The translations under genes were made by a program, and so were the position numbers. From the NCBI RefSeq assembly GCF_003991195.1, contig NZ_RCWL01000001.1:248001-312000 (forward strand): 64,000 bases of DNA, read 5' to 3'. This document shows, one piece after another, positions 8,902-18,799 of the stretch. Origin of the DNA: Gynurincola endophyticus (GTDB lineage: Bacteria; Bacteroidota; Bacteroidia; Chitinophagales; Chitinophagaceae). The notes under the pieces were generated by a model. That model made no database searches. It had not been told where the DNA came from and worked only from the letters and a program-made list of their open reading frames with translations. The stretch's first letter is position 1; every line of letters begins with the position of its first letter.

Positions 8902-9959
8902 TAGAAATCTGGAATGATGTATTTTGGGATAATACGATAGGAAGTTATATTTCTGTGGGTATCACCATTCTGGTGATATTCTTTTTGCAAAAACTTATCT
9001 CAAAATATATTGCACTTTTTTTATATCGCTTATTGAAATTACTCTTTTCAAAGCTGGATAGAGATTCTTTCGTGAATTTACTGGTAAACCCGATTAAAAC
9101 TTATCTGGTTATTGTAGCCAGTATCATCGCAATCGGTTCATTGAAATTTCCGGGTGTTCTGAATTTTACGATATACAGAACGGACTTTAAATCACTGCTG
9201 CACTCGGTTTCTCAGCTGGTGCTGGTGTATGCTTTTATAAAATTGATATTAAGTATCATTGAGTTTGTTGCAGAGATATTGATGCGCAGGGCTAAGCTCA
9301 CTCCTTCTACCAAAGATGATCAATTGATTACTTTTTTTAAAGATTTTGTAAAAGCGATTGTTATAATTATCGGAATTTTTCTGGTGTTTAAATTTGTATT
9401 TAATTATCCGATTTCCAACCTGGTTACTGCTATCAGTATTGTAGGTGCCGCATTGTCATTGGCCGCGAAAGAGAGTCTGGAGAACATCATAGCCTCTTTT
9501 ATCATTTTCATGGATGATCCTTTTGAAGTAGGGGATTATGTGCGGGTGCAAAATGTAAGCGGAGCAGTGGAACGTATTGGTTTGAGAAGCACACGTATCC
9601 GTACTGATCAGAAAACACTGGTAACGGTTCCGAATAAAGTGATGGTTGATAGTATTATGGATAATGTTACAGTACGGAATCAAATAAGAGGATTGGTGAT
9701 ATTGGATGTACCATATATATTACCTGCAGAGCAGCTGGAGGCTTTGGTAAAGAGTATACGCGACTATATAGTTAATGAAGAATCTATAGTGATCAATTCA
9801 AATGTATTTGTAACGGATATAGTTGAATATAAAGTAAAAATACATGTGGAGTATTTTACTAAAGTAATTCCCGGAGGAGAATTTAATGATTTAAAGAACC
9901 GGATTAATATACGATTGATGCGCGAAGTGCAAGGTATTCAGCAGCGAAAAGAGGGATGA
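8898..9959 (+). CDS. small-conductance mechanosensitive channel (MscS family)
   Basis: This 353-residue inner-membrane protein has about four or five N-terminal transmembrane segments. It then has the MscS pore-lining TM3 pattern (AISIVGAALSLAAKESLENI) and the beta domain FMDDPFEVGDYVRV. It opens on membrane tension to release solutes during hypo-osmotic shock. The start overlaps the stop of the preceding exported protein by four bases. Confidence 0.93.
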   Translation: MIEIWNDVFWDNTIGSYISVGITILVIFFLQKLISKYIALFLYRLLKLLFSKLDRDSFVNLLVNPIKTYLVIVASIIAIGSLKFPGVLNFTIYRTDFKSLLHSVSQLVLVYAFIKLILSIIEFVAEILMRRAKLTPSTKDDQLITFFKDFVKAIVIIIGIFLVFKFVFNYPISNLVTAISIVGAALSLAAKESLENIIASFIIFMDDPFEVGDYVRVQNVSGAVERIGLRSTRIRTDQKTLVTVPNKVMVDSIMDNVTVRNQIRGLVILDVPYILPAEQLEALVKSIRDYIVNEESIVINSNVFVTDIVEYKVKIHVEYFTKVIPGGEFNDLKNRINIRLMREVQGIQQRKEG

Positions 9960-10129
9960 TTGAGGTGAAGGTTAGTGAAAATATGAAGGTTTAATATAGC
10001 ACCTGCCTTGTTATTGGTTAGAATTAAATTCTGGAGAAGAAAAAAACCGTAAGATTAACTGTTGATATTGTATTGTAAAAATAACTACAAGCTAAAAAAT
10101 CTATTTATTAATTCTGACTGTATAGATTA

Positions 10130-10171
10130 CTCGAAATAAAAGCGATCTTATAAGTTCGCTTTTATTTCGAG
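10130..10171. repeat. 42-bp near-perfect palindrome
   Basis: Arms at 10130-10145 and 10156-10171 are perfect 16-base inverse complements. The ten-base centre is itself palindromic (CTTATAAG) except for one T/T pair. It overlaps the last codons and stop of the minus-strand MerR gene (stop at 10148-10150) and lies 170 bases after the MscS gene. It may end transcription in both directions, though no long U-tract follows outside the stem. Confidence 0.75.
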
Positions 10172-10705
10172 TAAATAACTTTTAATTTCCTGTAAAGATT
10201 GAATTATTTCAAATTTCCTCTTTGTTTTATCCCCATCTTTTAAAACTGATTTAGCACCATCAATCGTTAGCTTTCTCCTTCTTAAAAGGTCATAAATCAA
10301 TTCCAGGTTTTTAATGTCGGCAGGACGGTAAAAACGGTCTCCTTTCCTGTTTTTCTTCGGTTGTAAAATGTCGAATTCTTTTTCCCAGTAACGGAAAACA
10401 GAAGTGTTCTCCCTGAACATCTGTGATACTTCCCGAATAGAATAATATTGCTTGGAGAAAAGCAGCTCGTCTGGCGGAATATCGATCAGGTCTGATTCTG
10501 TTTCAATAGTCTTTAAGGATTTTCTCCCTCTGGTAGATTTTTTTTCATCAGCCGTTACCGGAATGGTACCGGTTTCTTCAACCAATACAGGTAACGACAA
10601 TTGTTCATTAGTGTTCAAGGGCTGTTTAAGGGCCTTGATTCTAACTTTAATTTGCTGATTAGGCAAAGCGTTGTCTTCACTTAAAAGGTTGAAGTTATTT
10701 TCCAT
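10148..10705 (-). CDS. MerR-family transcriptional regulator
   Basis: This 185-residue protein has a winged-helix MerR DNA-binding domain at about residues 85-155 (YYSIREVSQMFRENTSVFRY, then GDRFYRPADIKNLELIY). The N-terminal 80 residues are basic or polar and unlike the ligand-binding parts of classic MerR proteins. The short C-terminus has a helix, so dimerisation may be limited. Bacteroidota carry a conserved MerR protein of this shape. It is divergent from gyrB. Its targets are unknown. Confidence 0.88.
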   Translation of the reverse strand: MENNFNLLSEDNALPNQQIKVRIKALKQPLNTNEQLSLPVLVEETGTIPVTADEKKSTRGRKSLKTIETESDLIDIPPDELLFSKQYYSIREVSQMFRENTSVFRYWEKEFDILQPKKNRKGDRFYRPADIKNLELIYDLLRRRKLTIDGAKSVLKDGDKTKRKFEIIQSLQEIKSYLLEIKANL

Positions 10706-10904
10706 AATTCCTGTAAAAATAAACTTGTATCAACAAAAATTGTACGATCAATATAAAGGTAAGAACCTTTATTGAAAGAATAGCAGGTACAATGTTAATT
10801 AAAAAATCTAAGTAATTGAAAATCAGTTGTGAAAATGTGTATAAATAAGCCTTAAAAAGATGCCAAAAAATGCGCTTAAAAGCGGTAAAACGCCTTGATT
10901 TTCG

Positions 10905-10912
10905 TACATTTG
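10905..10912 (+). promoter_or_regulatory. candidate -7 element TACATTTG for gyrB
   Basis: It matches TAnnTTTG and lies 46 bases before the gyrB ATG. The -33 side lacks a clear TTTG at standard spacing. Confidence 0.4.
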
Positions 10913-10930
10913 TATGATATATTTTTTTAA

Positions 10931-12928
<1,998 letters not shown>

Positions 12929-12929
12929 T

Positions 12930-12957
12930 AAAAAGGCCACTGAAAAGTGGCCTTTTT
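12930..12957 (+). terminator. Rho-independent terminator after gyrB
   Basis: An 11-bp stem (AAAAAGGCCAC and GTGGCCTTTTT) encloses a six-base loop, with the U-run inside the 3' arm. Confidence 0.9.
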
Positions 12958-13199
12958 ACTGATATTTTGTTTGTAAACAAATTAACAAATTTGAACATAT
13001 ACATTGATTACAAATCAAAATGATTCGGTTTCAATTGTTTTTTTGTTAATATCCATTAATATCTGTTAACTTCTTACCAAAAAAGGTCCATATTTTGATG
13101 GGAATTTGGGTTTGTAAGACTAAAAGTTATATCTTGAATTACAATCATTAAAATTTTTTAACTATTAAGTTAAATTTTCTAACAAAAAATTTTATAACT

Positions 13200-13406
13200 A
13201 TGGCAGACATTCAACTCACTGCATACAATGTGAAGACAAAAGAAAAAGGAGTGCCTATTCAAGATGCGGTGATCACTAAAACTGCAAAAGGTGCTTATAT
13301 GGCGCAAGGCCACGACGGAAAAGGTAATAAATTAACCACTTTGTTAGGTGAACAAAAAGCCTTAGCTGCAATTGAAGCTGGTATTGCAAAAAAAGGTTTC
13401 GAATAA
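13200..13406 (+). CDS. small conserved-looking protein of unknown function (68 aa)
   Basis: This 68-residue protein (MADIQLTAYN...) is without signal peptide or membrane segment. It is mildly basic and rich in Ala, Lys and Gly. It has its own long AT-rich leader and a strong terminator 24 bases after the stop, so it is a stand-alone gene. I do not recognise the family. It could be a nucleic-acid-associated or stress protein, but nothing in the sequence proves this. Confidence 0.75.
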   Translation: MADIQLTAYNVKTKEKGVPIQDAVITKTAKGAYMAQGHDGKGNKLTTLLGEQKALAAIEAGIAKKGFE

Positions 13407-13430
13407 GTCAACTAAGAAACTCAACTAATA

Positions 13431-13462
13431 AAAAAAGTGCCTCCTTAAAGAGGCACTTTTTT
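13431..13462. terminator. bidirectional terminator
   Basis: Stem GTGCCTC/GAGGCAC has a six-base loop and is flanked by A6 and T6, so it can work on both strands. It lies between the 68-residue gene and the convergent serS. Confidence 0.9.
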
Positions 13463-13487
13463 ATTGATATACTTCAAATGTATTTGA

Positions 13488-14762
13488 CTATAACGTAATC
13501 ATTTCTTTCCCGAAATATTTCTGTAACGCCGCAGGTATTTTAATTCCTTCCGGTGTTTGGTTGTTTTCTAATAAACAAGCCATAATTCTCGGTAATGCCA
13601 GTGAACTTCCGTTTAATGTATGAACCAGCTGGTTTTTACCATTACTATCTTTATAACGAACCTTCATTCTGTTAGCCTGATAAGTTTCAAAGTTAGAAAC
13701 AGAACTTACCTCCAGCCATTTTTCCTGCGCTGCACTATATACTTCAAAGTCGTAAGTTAATGCAGAAGTAAAACTCATATCACCACCGCATAAACGTAAA
13801 ATGCGATAAGGTAATTCTAATGACTGAATCAGCTTCTCTACATGTGCCACCATATCATCCAGTGTTTGATAACTTAACGCCGGTTGGGTGAGCTGAACGA
13901 TTTCTACCTTGTCAAATTGATGCAATCTGTTTAAACCTCTTACATCCTTACCGTAGCTTCCTGCTTCTCTTCTGAAGCATGGTGTATAGGCGGTCATTTT
14001 TATCGGTAAATCGGTTTCTTTTACTAATTCATCGCGATAAATATTAGTTAAAGGAACTTCAGACGTCGGAATCAGGTAAAACTTATCTTCCGTTATGTGA
14101 TACATCTGTCCTTCTTTGTCAGGAAGCTGACCTGTTCCGAATGCTGAATCCTCATTTACCATCAACGGAGGAGTCATTTCGGTATAGCCCGCCCCGGTAT
14201 TATAATCGAGAAAATATTGAATCAATGATCTTTGAAATTTGGCGCCTACGCCGGTATATACAGGAAAGCCGGAACCGGTAATTTTATTACCCAGTTCAAA
14301 GTCAATCAATTTGTATTTTTTAGTCAGCTCCCAGTGTGGAACTGCTCCTTCACCCAGTTGAACCTGTTTTCCGCCTTCTTTGGCTATTATATTATCTTCA
14401 GGCGTTTTACCCGCCGGAACGATATTCGCCGGTAAATTGGGAATTCTGGTCAGATATTGTTGAAGGGTTTCTTCAATTGTACCAAGTTGCTGGCTGATAG
14501 GTTGCAGTGTGGCTTTTAGTTGGGCAACCTGGCCTTTTTTCTCTTCAGCCAAAGCTTTCTCACCTTTTGCCATTAATTGACCAATTTCTTTGGATAAACT
14601 ATTCACTTGCGACTGGTTATTGTCAAACTGCGATTGAGTTTGCTTACGCTGATCATCTAATACAATAATCTCGTCGATCAAAGACAGCTCAGTGAAATGC
14701 TTCACTGCCAGCCTTTCTTTTACAAAATCTGTGTTTTGTTTAATAAACGCTACCTGTAACAT
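13488..14762 (-). CDS. serS: seryl-tRNA synthetase
   Basis: From ATG at 14762 this gives 424 residues, starting MLQVAFIKQN, the usual length. A start 29 codons upstream is open but would add a non-homologous hydrophobic tail. The N-terminal coiled-coil arm (about residues 25-100) binds the tRNA long variable arm. Class II motif 2 reads FRREAGSYGKDVRGLNRLHQ, and motif 3 appears near the C-terminus in NGSSLALPRIMACLLENNQ. It charges tRNA-Ser in the cytoplasm. It diverges from the 114-residue gene with an 81-base gap. Confidence 0.97.
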   Translation of the reverse strand: MLQVAFIKQNTDFVKERLAVKHFTELSLIDEIIVLDDQRKQTQSQFDNNQSQVNSLSKEIGQLMAKGEKALAEEKKGQVAQLKATLQPISQQLGTIEETLQQYLTRIPNLPANIVPAGKTPEDNIIAKEGGKQVQLGEGAVPHWELTKKYKLIDFELGNKITGSGFPVYTGVGAKFQRSLIQYFLDYNTGAGYTEMTPPLMVNEDSAFGTGQLPDKEGQMYHITEDKFYLIPTSEVPLTNIYRDELVKETDLPIKMTAYTPCFRREAGSYGKDVRGLNRLHQFDKVEIVQLTQPALSYQTLDDMVAHVEKLIQSLELPYRILRLCGGDMSFTSALTYDFEVYSAAQEKWLEVSSVSNFETYQANRMKVRYKDSNGKNQLVHTLNGSSLALPRIMACLLENNQTPEGIKIPAALQKYFGKEMITL

Positions 14763-14843
14763 GTGAATAATTTTAGCAAATTTAAAATAAGCGCTTGAAA
14801 CGAACAACGTAAAACCACAGAATAGAATGCCTATCTTTGTGAA

Positions 14844-15188
14844 ATGCATATAAATGACGATTTACAGACCCGGTGGTGGACGCTTGAAGCCAGTTTGGTG
14901 GAGAAATTCGGTAAAAAGCCGGATTTAGAGTCTATCTTGTTTCTGATCGGCATTCAGGAAATGGGGGGAAATGTCAAAAAATACTCAAAGGAGCAAAAGC
15001 AGGATTTAATGCATGTAGCGCTTTGTACGGTATTGAGCCCCAGTGGATATTACCGAATTGCCGGTGTAGATAAAGACGGATGGCCCCACTTTGAACAGGT
15101 GAAGCCGCTACCCGTAATGACCCTGATTGAACAGGAAAATTTTATCAAGGACCATGTTTTATTATACTTCCAGCAGCAGGAAATGTAA
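14844..15188 (+). CDS. conserved hypothetical protein (114 aa)
   Basis: This soluble 114-residue protein is not assigned to a family I can name. It has no signal peptide. The middle has a helical segment (LESILFLIGIQEMGGNVKKY, then SKEQKQDLMHVALCTVL) followed by GYYRIAGVDKDGWPHFEQV. It lies 78 bases before gcvH on the same strand. The intact frame and family-like sequence support a real gene; the function is unknown. Confidence 0.8.
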   Translation: MHINDDLQTRWWTLEASLVEKFGKKPDLESILFLIGIQEMGGNVKKYSKEQKQDLMHVALCTVLSPSGYYRIAGVDKDGWPHFEQVKPLPVMTLIEQENFIKDHVLLYFQQQEM

Positions 15189-15266
15189 AAAAATATGCGC
15201 GAAATGACGTTTGACAGATTTTTAGTATTTCTTTTTTTATAATATTGCAGCATTAAATTTCGAATT

Positions 15267-15644
15267 ATGAATATTCCGGAAACTTTACGTTACACAAAAG
15301 ATCACGAATGGGTTCGCATTGAGGGCAATGTTGCCACAATCGGTATTACAGACTTCGCACAAAGAGAGCTGGGTGATATCGTTTATGTAGATATTAATAC
15401 TGTAGGTAGCGCTTTAAATGCCGAAGATGTATTTGGTACCGTTGAAGCTGTAAAAACAGTTTCCGACTTATTCTTACCAATCGCCGGTACTATCAATGAA
15501 GTGAATCCTGCTTTAGAAGGAGCCCCTGAGTTAGTAAATACCGATCCTTATGGAGAAGGTTGGATGGTTAAAATGACAGTGAATAATACTGCTGATGTTG
15601 ACGCCTTAATGGATGCAGCTGCTTATGCTGCTTTAGTAGGCTAA
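15267..15644 (+). CDS. gcvH: glycine cleavage system H protein
   Basis: This 125-residue protein has the full H-protein length. The lipoyl-lysine is Lys63 in [14 protein letters not shown]. Flanking motifs ([29 protein letters not shown]) are typical. It carries the aminomethyl group between the P, T and L proteins in glycine breakdown. The gcvP and gcvT genes are not in the window. It is followed at once by a terminator. Confidence 0.96.
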   Translation: MNIPETLRYTKDHEWVRIEGNVATIGITDFAQRELGDIVYVDINTVGSALNAEDVFGTVEAVKTVSDLFLPIAGTINEVNPALEGAPELVNTDPYGEGWMVKMTVNNTADVDALMDAAAYAALVG

Positions 15645-15675
15645 TCTAAAATATCTAGAATTACGTATGTATAAG

Positions 15676-15705
15676 AGAGTGACCCTAAAACGTCACTCTT
15701 TTTTT
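15676..15705 (+). terminator. terminator after gcvH, abutting the sigma-factor start
   Basis: Stem AGAGTGAC (15676-15683) pairs with GTCACTCT (15692-15699) around an eight-base loop, followed by a run of seven T. The T-run touches the ATG of the next gene at 15706. Confidence 0.88.
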
Positions 15706-16272
15706 ATGAAGTTTTTTATACCAAAAGTAACTGCCCTTCAAGAGCGAATTATTATAGAGGCATTAAAAACTAATTCTAAAAAAGGGATTGAACTGCTATA
15801 CAAATGGTATGCTGCATCGCTGAGATTATTGATTCTGTCAATTATCAGAGATGAGCATAATACAGAAGATCTTTTACAGGAAACAATTCTGAAAATTCAT
15901 CATCACATTCACTATTATAATAAGGATAAGGGCAAGTTTACTACCTGGATTCTTCGAATTGCACGTAATCACTGTTTTGATTATAAACGTTCTAAAAAAT
16001 ATAAAAACGAACAAAGTACATTTTCTATTCAATTATTGTCAGAAAATGATCATCAATATGCTGATAATTATATTTCTTTACACCATGAACTGATTGATCT
16101 CCGTAAAGCACTCAGTCTTTTACCCGTTGATTTAAGAATATATATTATCGAAAATTATTTCAATGGCCTTAAACACCATGAAATCGCCGATAAATATAAT
16201 TTGCCTTTGGGAACTGTTAAATCCAAAATATTGAAAGGTATGAGACTGTTGAAGAAAATTATGAAAACGTAA
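15706..16272 (+). CDS. ECF-type RNA polymerase sigma factor
   Basis: From ATG 15706 this gives 188 residues. An ATG at 15667 is also open but would put the gcvH terminator inside the coding region, so the inner start is preferred. Region 2 appears as DEHNTEDLLQETILKIHHH with the -10-recognising segment, and region 4 as LPVDLRIYIIENYFNGLKHHEIADKYNLPLGTVKS. No anti-sigma gene is next to it. It directs RNA polymerase to a dedicated promoter set; the targets are unknown. The VanZ-like gene follows 21 bases later. Confidence 0.9.
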   Translation: MKFFIPKVTALQERIIIEALKTNSKKGIELLYKWYAASLRLLILSIIRDEHNTEDLLQETILKIHHHIHYYNKDKGKFTTWILRIARNHCFDYKRSKKYKNEQSTFSIQLLSENDHQYADNYISLHHELIDLRKALSLLPVDLRIYIIENYFNGLKHHEIADKYNLPLGTVKSKILKGMRLLKKIMKT

Positions 16273-16293
16273 TGACTAATCCCTGATTTCCTT

Positions 16294-16698
16294 ATGACGA
16301 ATTTAGCTATTAGAATATGTAGACAATTGTGGTTTCCACTTTTATGGACGGCCATTATTATCTGGTTGCTATGCATACCGGGTACCAGTTTGTCGAGTTT
16401 TCCTAAATGGTGGAAATTTCCCGGATATGATAAGGTTGTACACTTATTGTTATTCGGGAGTTTTGTTGTAGTGTGGGCTTTTCACTATGAGAGATTTCGG
16501 CTATCAATGCCTGTTTTATGGAAACGCTTAGTGGTGATTTTTACTATCCTCTCTATCCTCTTAGGTATTATACTTGAGTTTGTTCAGAAATATTATATTC
16601 CTTTCCGCAGTTTTGATGTAAATGATATTTATGCAGATGCACTTGGTGCATTACTGGCTGGAGCAATTATCTATTGGTGGAGAGCACCCCACAGATAA
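16294..16698 (+). CDS. VanZ-family membrane protein
   Basis: This 134-residue protein has about four transmembrane helices and family marks (DKVVHLLLFGSFVVVWAF, GIILEFVQKYYIPFRSFDVNDIYADALGALLAG). The HLLLF...EFVQ...D.NDI pattern is typical of VanZ/teicoplanin-resistance-like proteins. The molecular role in Bacteroidota is unknown; glycopeptide resistance should not be assumed. It is probably co-transcribed with the upstream sigma factor. Confidence 0.88.
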   Translation: MTNLAIRICRQLWFPLLWTAIIIWLLCIPGTSLSSFPKWWKFPGYDKVVHLLLFGSFVVVWAFHYERFRLSMPVLWKRLVVIFTILSILLGIILEFVQKYYIPFRSFDVNDIYADALGALLAGAIIYWWRAPHR

Positions 16699-16699
16699 A

Positions 16700-16727
16700 A
16701 AAAATAGCCTCTGTAGAAACAGAGGCT
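16700..16727 (-). terminator. minus-strand terminator of the putative small RNA
   Basis: Stem AGCCTCTG/CAGAGGCT has a six-base loop. On the minus strand it is followed by a T-run (plus strand A-run at 16698-16704); on the plus strand no T-run follows. It therefore ends minus-strand transcription. Confidence 0.75.
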
Positions 16728-16872
16728 GTAACCAAAACTAACTGCTTATGAGAAAATTGACTGTTCAAATTTATTAGCCGTAGATATCTTAAAAACGTAA
16801 AAGTATTTAAGATGTTGTAACCAATCACACAAAATCCGTTTTTTACTACTAAAGTTGGTTTCTACTGCTTTT
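16700..16872 (-). ncRNA. candidate 6S-type small RNA
   Basis: The stretch has no plausible gene, yet has a good minus-strand -7 element (16879-16886) and a minus-strand terminator about 170 bases downstream. The transcript would fold as a rod. AACCAA near the 5' end pairs with TTGGTT near the 3' end, and an inner stem ATCTTAAA/TTTAAGAT closes an apical loop. That size and closing-stem/bubble/apical-stem layout is what 6S RNA (including the 6S-Flavo type) shows. Identity is inferred from shape, not from a covariance model. Confidence 0.4.
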
Positions 16873-16878
16873 GTAATA

Positions 16879-16886
16879 CAAAGGTA
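16879..16886 (-). promoter_or_regulatory. candidate -7 element TACCTTTG for the small RNA
   Basis: The minus-strand sequence TACCTTTG matches TAnnTTTG. It sits just before the predicted RNA start, and no protein gene reads from it. Confidence 0.4.
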
Positions 16887-16927
16887 AGGCAACTTCAAAC
16901 CTGAAAAAAGCCTTTTTGAAAGTTTTA

Positions 16928-16957
16928 ATAAAACTTAACATTAATGTTAAGTTTTAT
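16928..16957. repeat. 30-bp perfect palindrome
   Basis: ATAAAACTTAACATT is followed directly by its exact inverse complement. It lies 36 bases beyond the stop of the minus-strand 178-residue gene. It could be that gene's terminator (T-rich flanks) or a protein-binding site. Confidence 0.8.
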
Positions 16958-16992
16958 ATAATGATTGTTCTTTCTCAACAAAAAACGCTTTT

Positions 16993-17529
16993 TTATTTGC
17001 CAAAAAGACCTTTCATTTTGTCTAAAAGGTTATCTCCACCGTTCGAACTTCCACCAATCATCTTAGTTATATCATTCAGGTCAACATCACCATCTTTATC
17101 CTTATCCAGTAAGCCGTTTAACAAGTTTCCACCGCCTCCGGAGAACTGACTCAATATGTCCTGAATGTTAAAACTATTATCGTTCGGATCCTTTAGTTTA
17201 GAAAATAACGTGCCTAAGATGGATGGAATCAGGTTATTTGAAAAATTATTCGCAGTATTTTCTGACAACCCGACTTTTGAGGTTAATGTATTGATTAACT
17301 GGTTTACAATGTTCTGAATTACAGGATTTCCCTTGTCTGTACCATTGCCAGAGAAGAGGCCCATAATATCTTGTATCCCACCGCCTTGCATGGCTGATTG
17401 GAGTCCGCCTACCAATGATGTACTTGTTGCCTGTACAATCTGATCGGCTTTCTCATTAGGAATCTCTGCATTTTGTTGTACTGAGCTGTTAACCTGCTCT
17501 TTAATTAAATTGATTAAGTTCTCGATCAT
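16993..17529 (-). CDS. DUF937-like protein with a calcium-binding-type loop
   Basis: This 178-residue protein resembles DUF937/YidB proteins: helical, rich in Asn, Gly and Leu, with repeated GLFSG and GG segments. Near residues 142-153 it carries DKDKDGDVDLND, a dockerin- or EF-hand-like DxDxDG calcium loop. No signal peptide is visible. The function of the family is not established. It is transcribed toward the small RNA and away from prfA. Confidence 0.75.
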   Translation of the reverse strand: MIENLINLIKEQVNSSVQQNAEIPNEKADQIVQATSTSLVGGLQSAMQGGGIQDIMGLFSGNGTDKGNPVIQNIVNQLINTLTSKVGLSENTANNFSNNLIPSILGTLFSKLKDPNDNSFNIQDILSQFSGGGGNLLNGLLDKDKDGDVDLNDITKMIGGSSNGGDNLLDKMKGLFGK

Positions 17530-17600
17530 ATTATAAGTTTTTATCTATCCGAATGTAGCTAAATTTAGCGTAAAGAATAAGTGGATAATTTTGTCTACAT

Positions 17601-17630
17601 AAAAAAACTGATCCACGGTAGTCGGATCAG
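17601..17630 (-). terminator. terminator after prfA
   Basis: Stem CTGATCC/GGATCAG has a nine-base loop. On the minus strand it is followed by seven T (plus-strand A7 at 17601-17607). Confidence 0.85.
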
Positions 17631-17654
17631 TCTCTATCAATGATTAAAAAGATA

Positions 17655-18722
17655 TTAATTCGTTTGATTTGCTAGCTTCTCAGCATTTTCCGCGAACTGT
17701 AAGGCTTCAAGGAATTCCTGGATGTTACCATTCATAACATCATCCAGGTTATACACTGTTAAGCCAATACGGTGGTCTGTTACACGTCCTTGAGGATAGT
17801 TATACGTTCTGATCTTTGCACTTCTGTCGCCTGTGCTAACCAGACTTTTACGATGGCGGGCAATTTCATCTTCCTGCTTTCTTACCTGCTCTTCGTATAG
17901 TTTGGTTCTCAACATCTGCATAGCCTTTTCACGGTTACCTAACTGTGTACGCTCAGTCTGACACATTACTACAGTTCCGGTAGGAAGGTGGGTTAAAATC
18001 ACTTTGGTTTCTACCTTATTTACGTTCTGTCCACCAGCACCACCCGATCTGGCAGTTTCCATCTTCACATCAGCGTCTCTTACTTCTACGTCTACATCTT
18101 CAGCTTCAGGCATTACAGCTACTGTTGCAGCGGAGGTATGTACTCTTCCGGATGCTTCTGTATTAGGAACGCGTTGTACGCGATGTACCCCACTCTCAAA
18201 TTTTAAAATCCCATATACATCATCTCCCACTACCTCTAACTGAACTTCTTTAAATCCACCTACAGAACCTTCTGTTTCAGATAATACAGCTGTTTTCCAG
18301 CCTTTTCTTTCACAGTAGCGTAAGTACATTCTTAATAAATCACCGGCGAAAAGACTGGCTTCATCGCCACCAGTACCGGCACGGATCTCCAGAATACAGT
18401 TTTTATCATCCTGTGGATCTTTAGGAATCAGCATTTGCTTGATTTCATTCTCCACTTTGTCTTTATTTTCTTCGAGTGATGGTAATTCTTCTTTCGCCAG
18501 TTCTCTGAGCTCTTCATCGTTGCTGTTTAAAGCTTCTTTATAGCTTTTAATATCGTTTATCAGCGACAGGTATTGCTGTTGAGCCTGAACCACTTTTTCA
18601 AGGCTTCTATATTCTTTACTAAGGGCACTAAATTTTTTATTATCCGCAACAATCTCCGGGTTGGTCAGCGCCACCCCAAGATCATCAAAACGAGCTTTTA
18701 TCGCTTCTAATTTATCTAACAT
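17655..18722 (-). CDS. prfA: peptide chain release factor 1
   Basis: This 355-residue protein has the catalytic GGQ motif ([14 protein letters not shown]), which triggers peptide release. The codon-recognition tripeptide is of the RF1 PxT type ([16 protein letters not shown]), not the SPF of RF2, so it reads UAA and UAG. The N-terminal coiled region and the full length fit. It diverges from the amidohydrolase gene. Confidence 0.96.
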   Translation of the reverse strand: MLDKLEAIKARFDDLGVALTNPEIVADNKKFSALSKEYRSLEKVVQAQQQYLSLINDIKSYKEALNSNDEELRELAKEELPSLEENKDKVENEIKQMLIPKDPQDDKNCILEIRAGTGGDEASLFAGDLLRMYLRYCERKGWKTAVLSETEGSVGGFKEVQLEVVGDDVYGILKFESGVHRVQRVPNTEASGRVHTSAATVAVMPEAEDVDVEVRDADVKMETARSGGAGGQNVNKVETKVILTHLPTGTVVMCQTERTQLGNREKAMQMLRTKLYEEQVRKQEDEIARHRKSLVSTGDRSAKIRTYNYPQGRVTDHRIGLTVYNLDDVMNGNIQEFLEALQFAENAEKLANQTN

Positions 18723-18772
18723 ACTTTAATGTATTTTTATACCTTTCTATCCCTTTAGAAAGAAAGTGTTTG

Positions 18773-18780
18773 CAAAGTTA
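18773..18780 (-). promoter_or_regulatory. candidate -7 element TAACTTTG for prfA
   Basis: A minus-strand TAnnTTTG match 51 bases before the prfA start. Confidence 0.35.
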
Positions 18781-18799
18781 ATTCATTTAAGTGATTGAA

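Noticed and set aside
13488-14849. Longer serS start at 14849
   Set aside because: The extra 29 residues are hydrophobic and unlike any SerRS N-terminus, while MLQVAFIKQN at 14762 fits the family start.
15667-16272. Sigma-factor start at ATG 15667
   Set aside because: The gcvH terminator stem would lie inside the coding region and the added residues do not match sigma region 2.
16294-16698. Vancomycin resistance gene
   Set aside because: VanZ-like proteins are widespread in sensitive bacteria, and no van ligase or dehydrogenase genes are nearby.
17655-18722. Release factor 2 (prfB)
   Set aside because: The codon-recognition motif is PNT of the RF1 PxT type, not SPF, and no programmed frameshift is seen.
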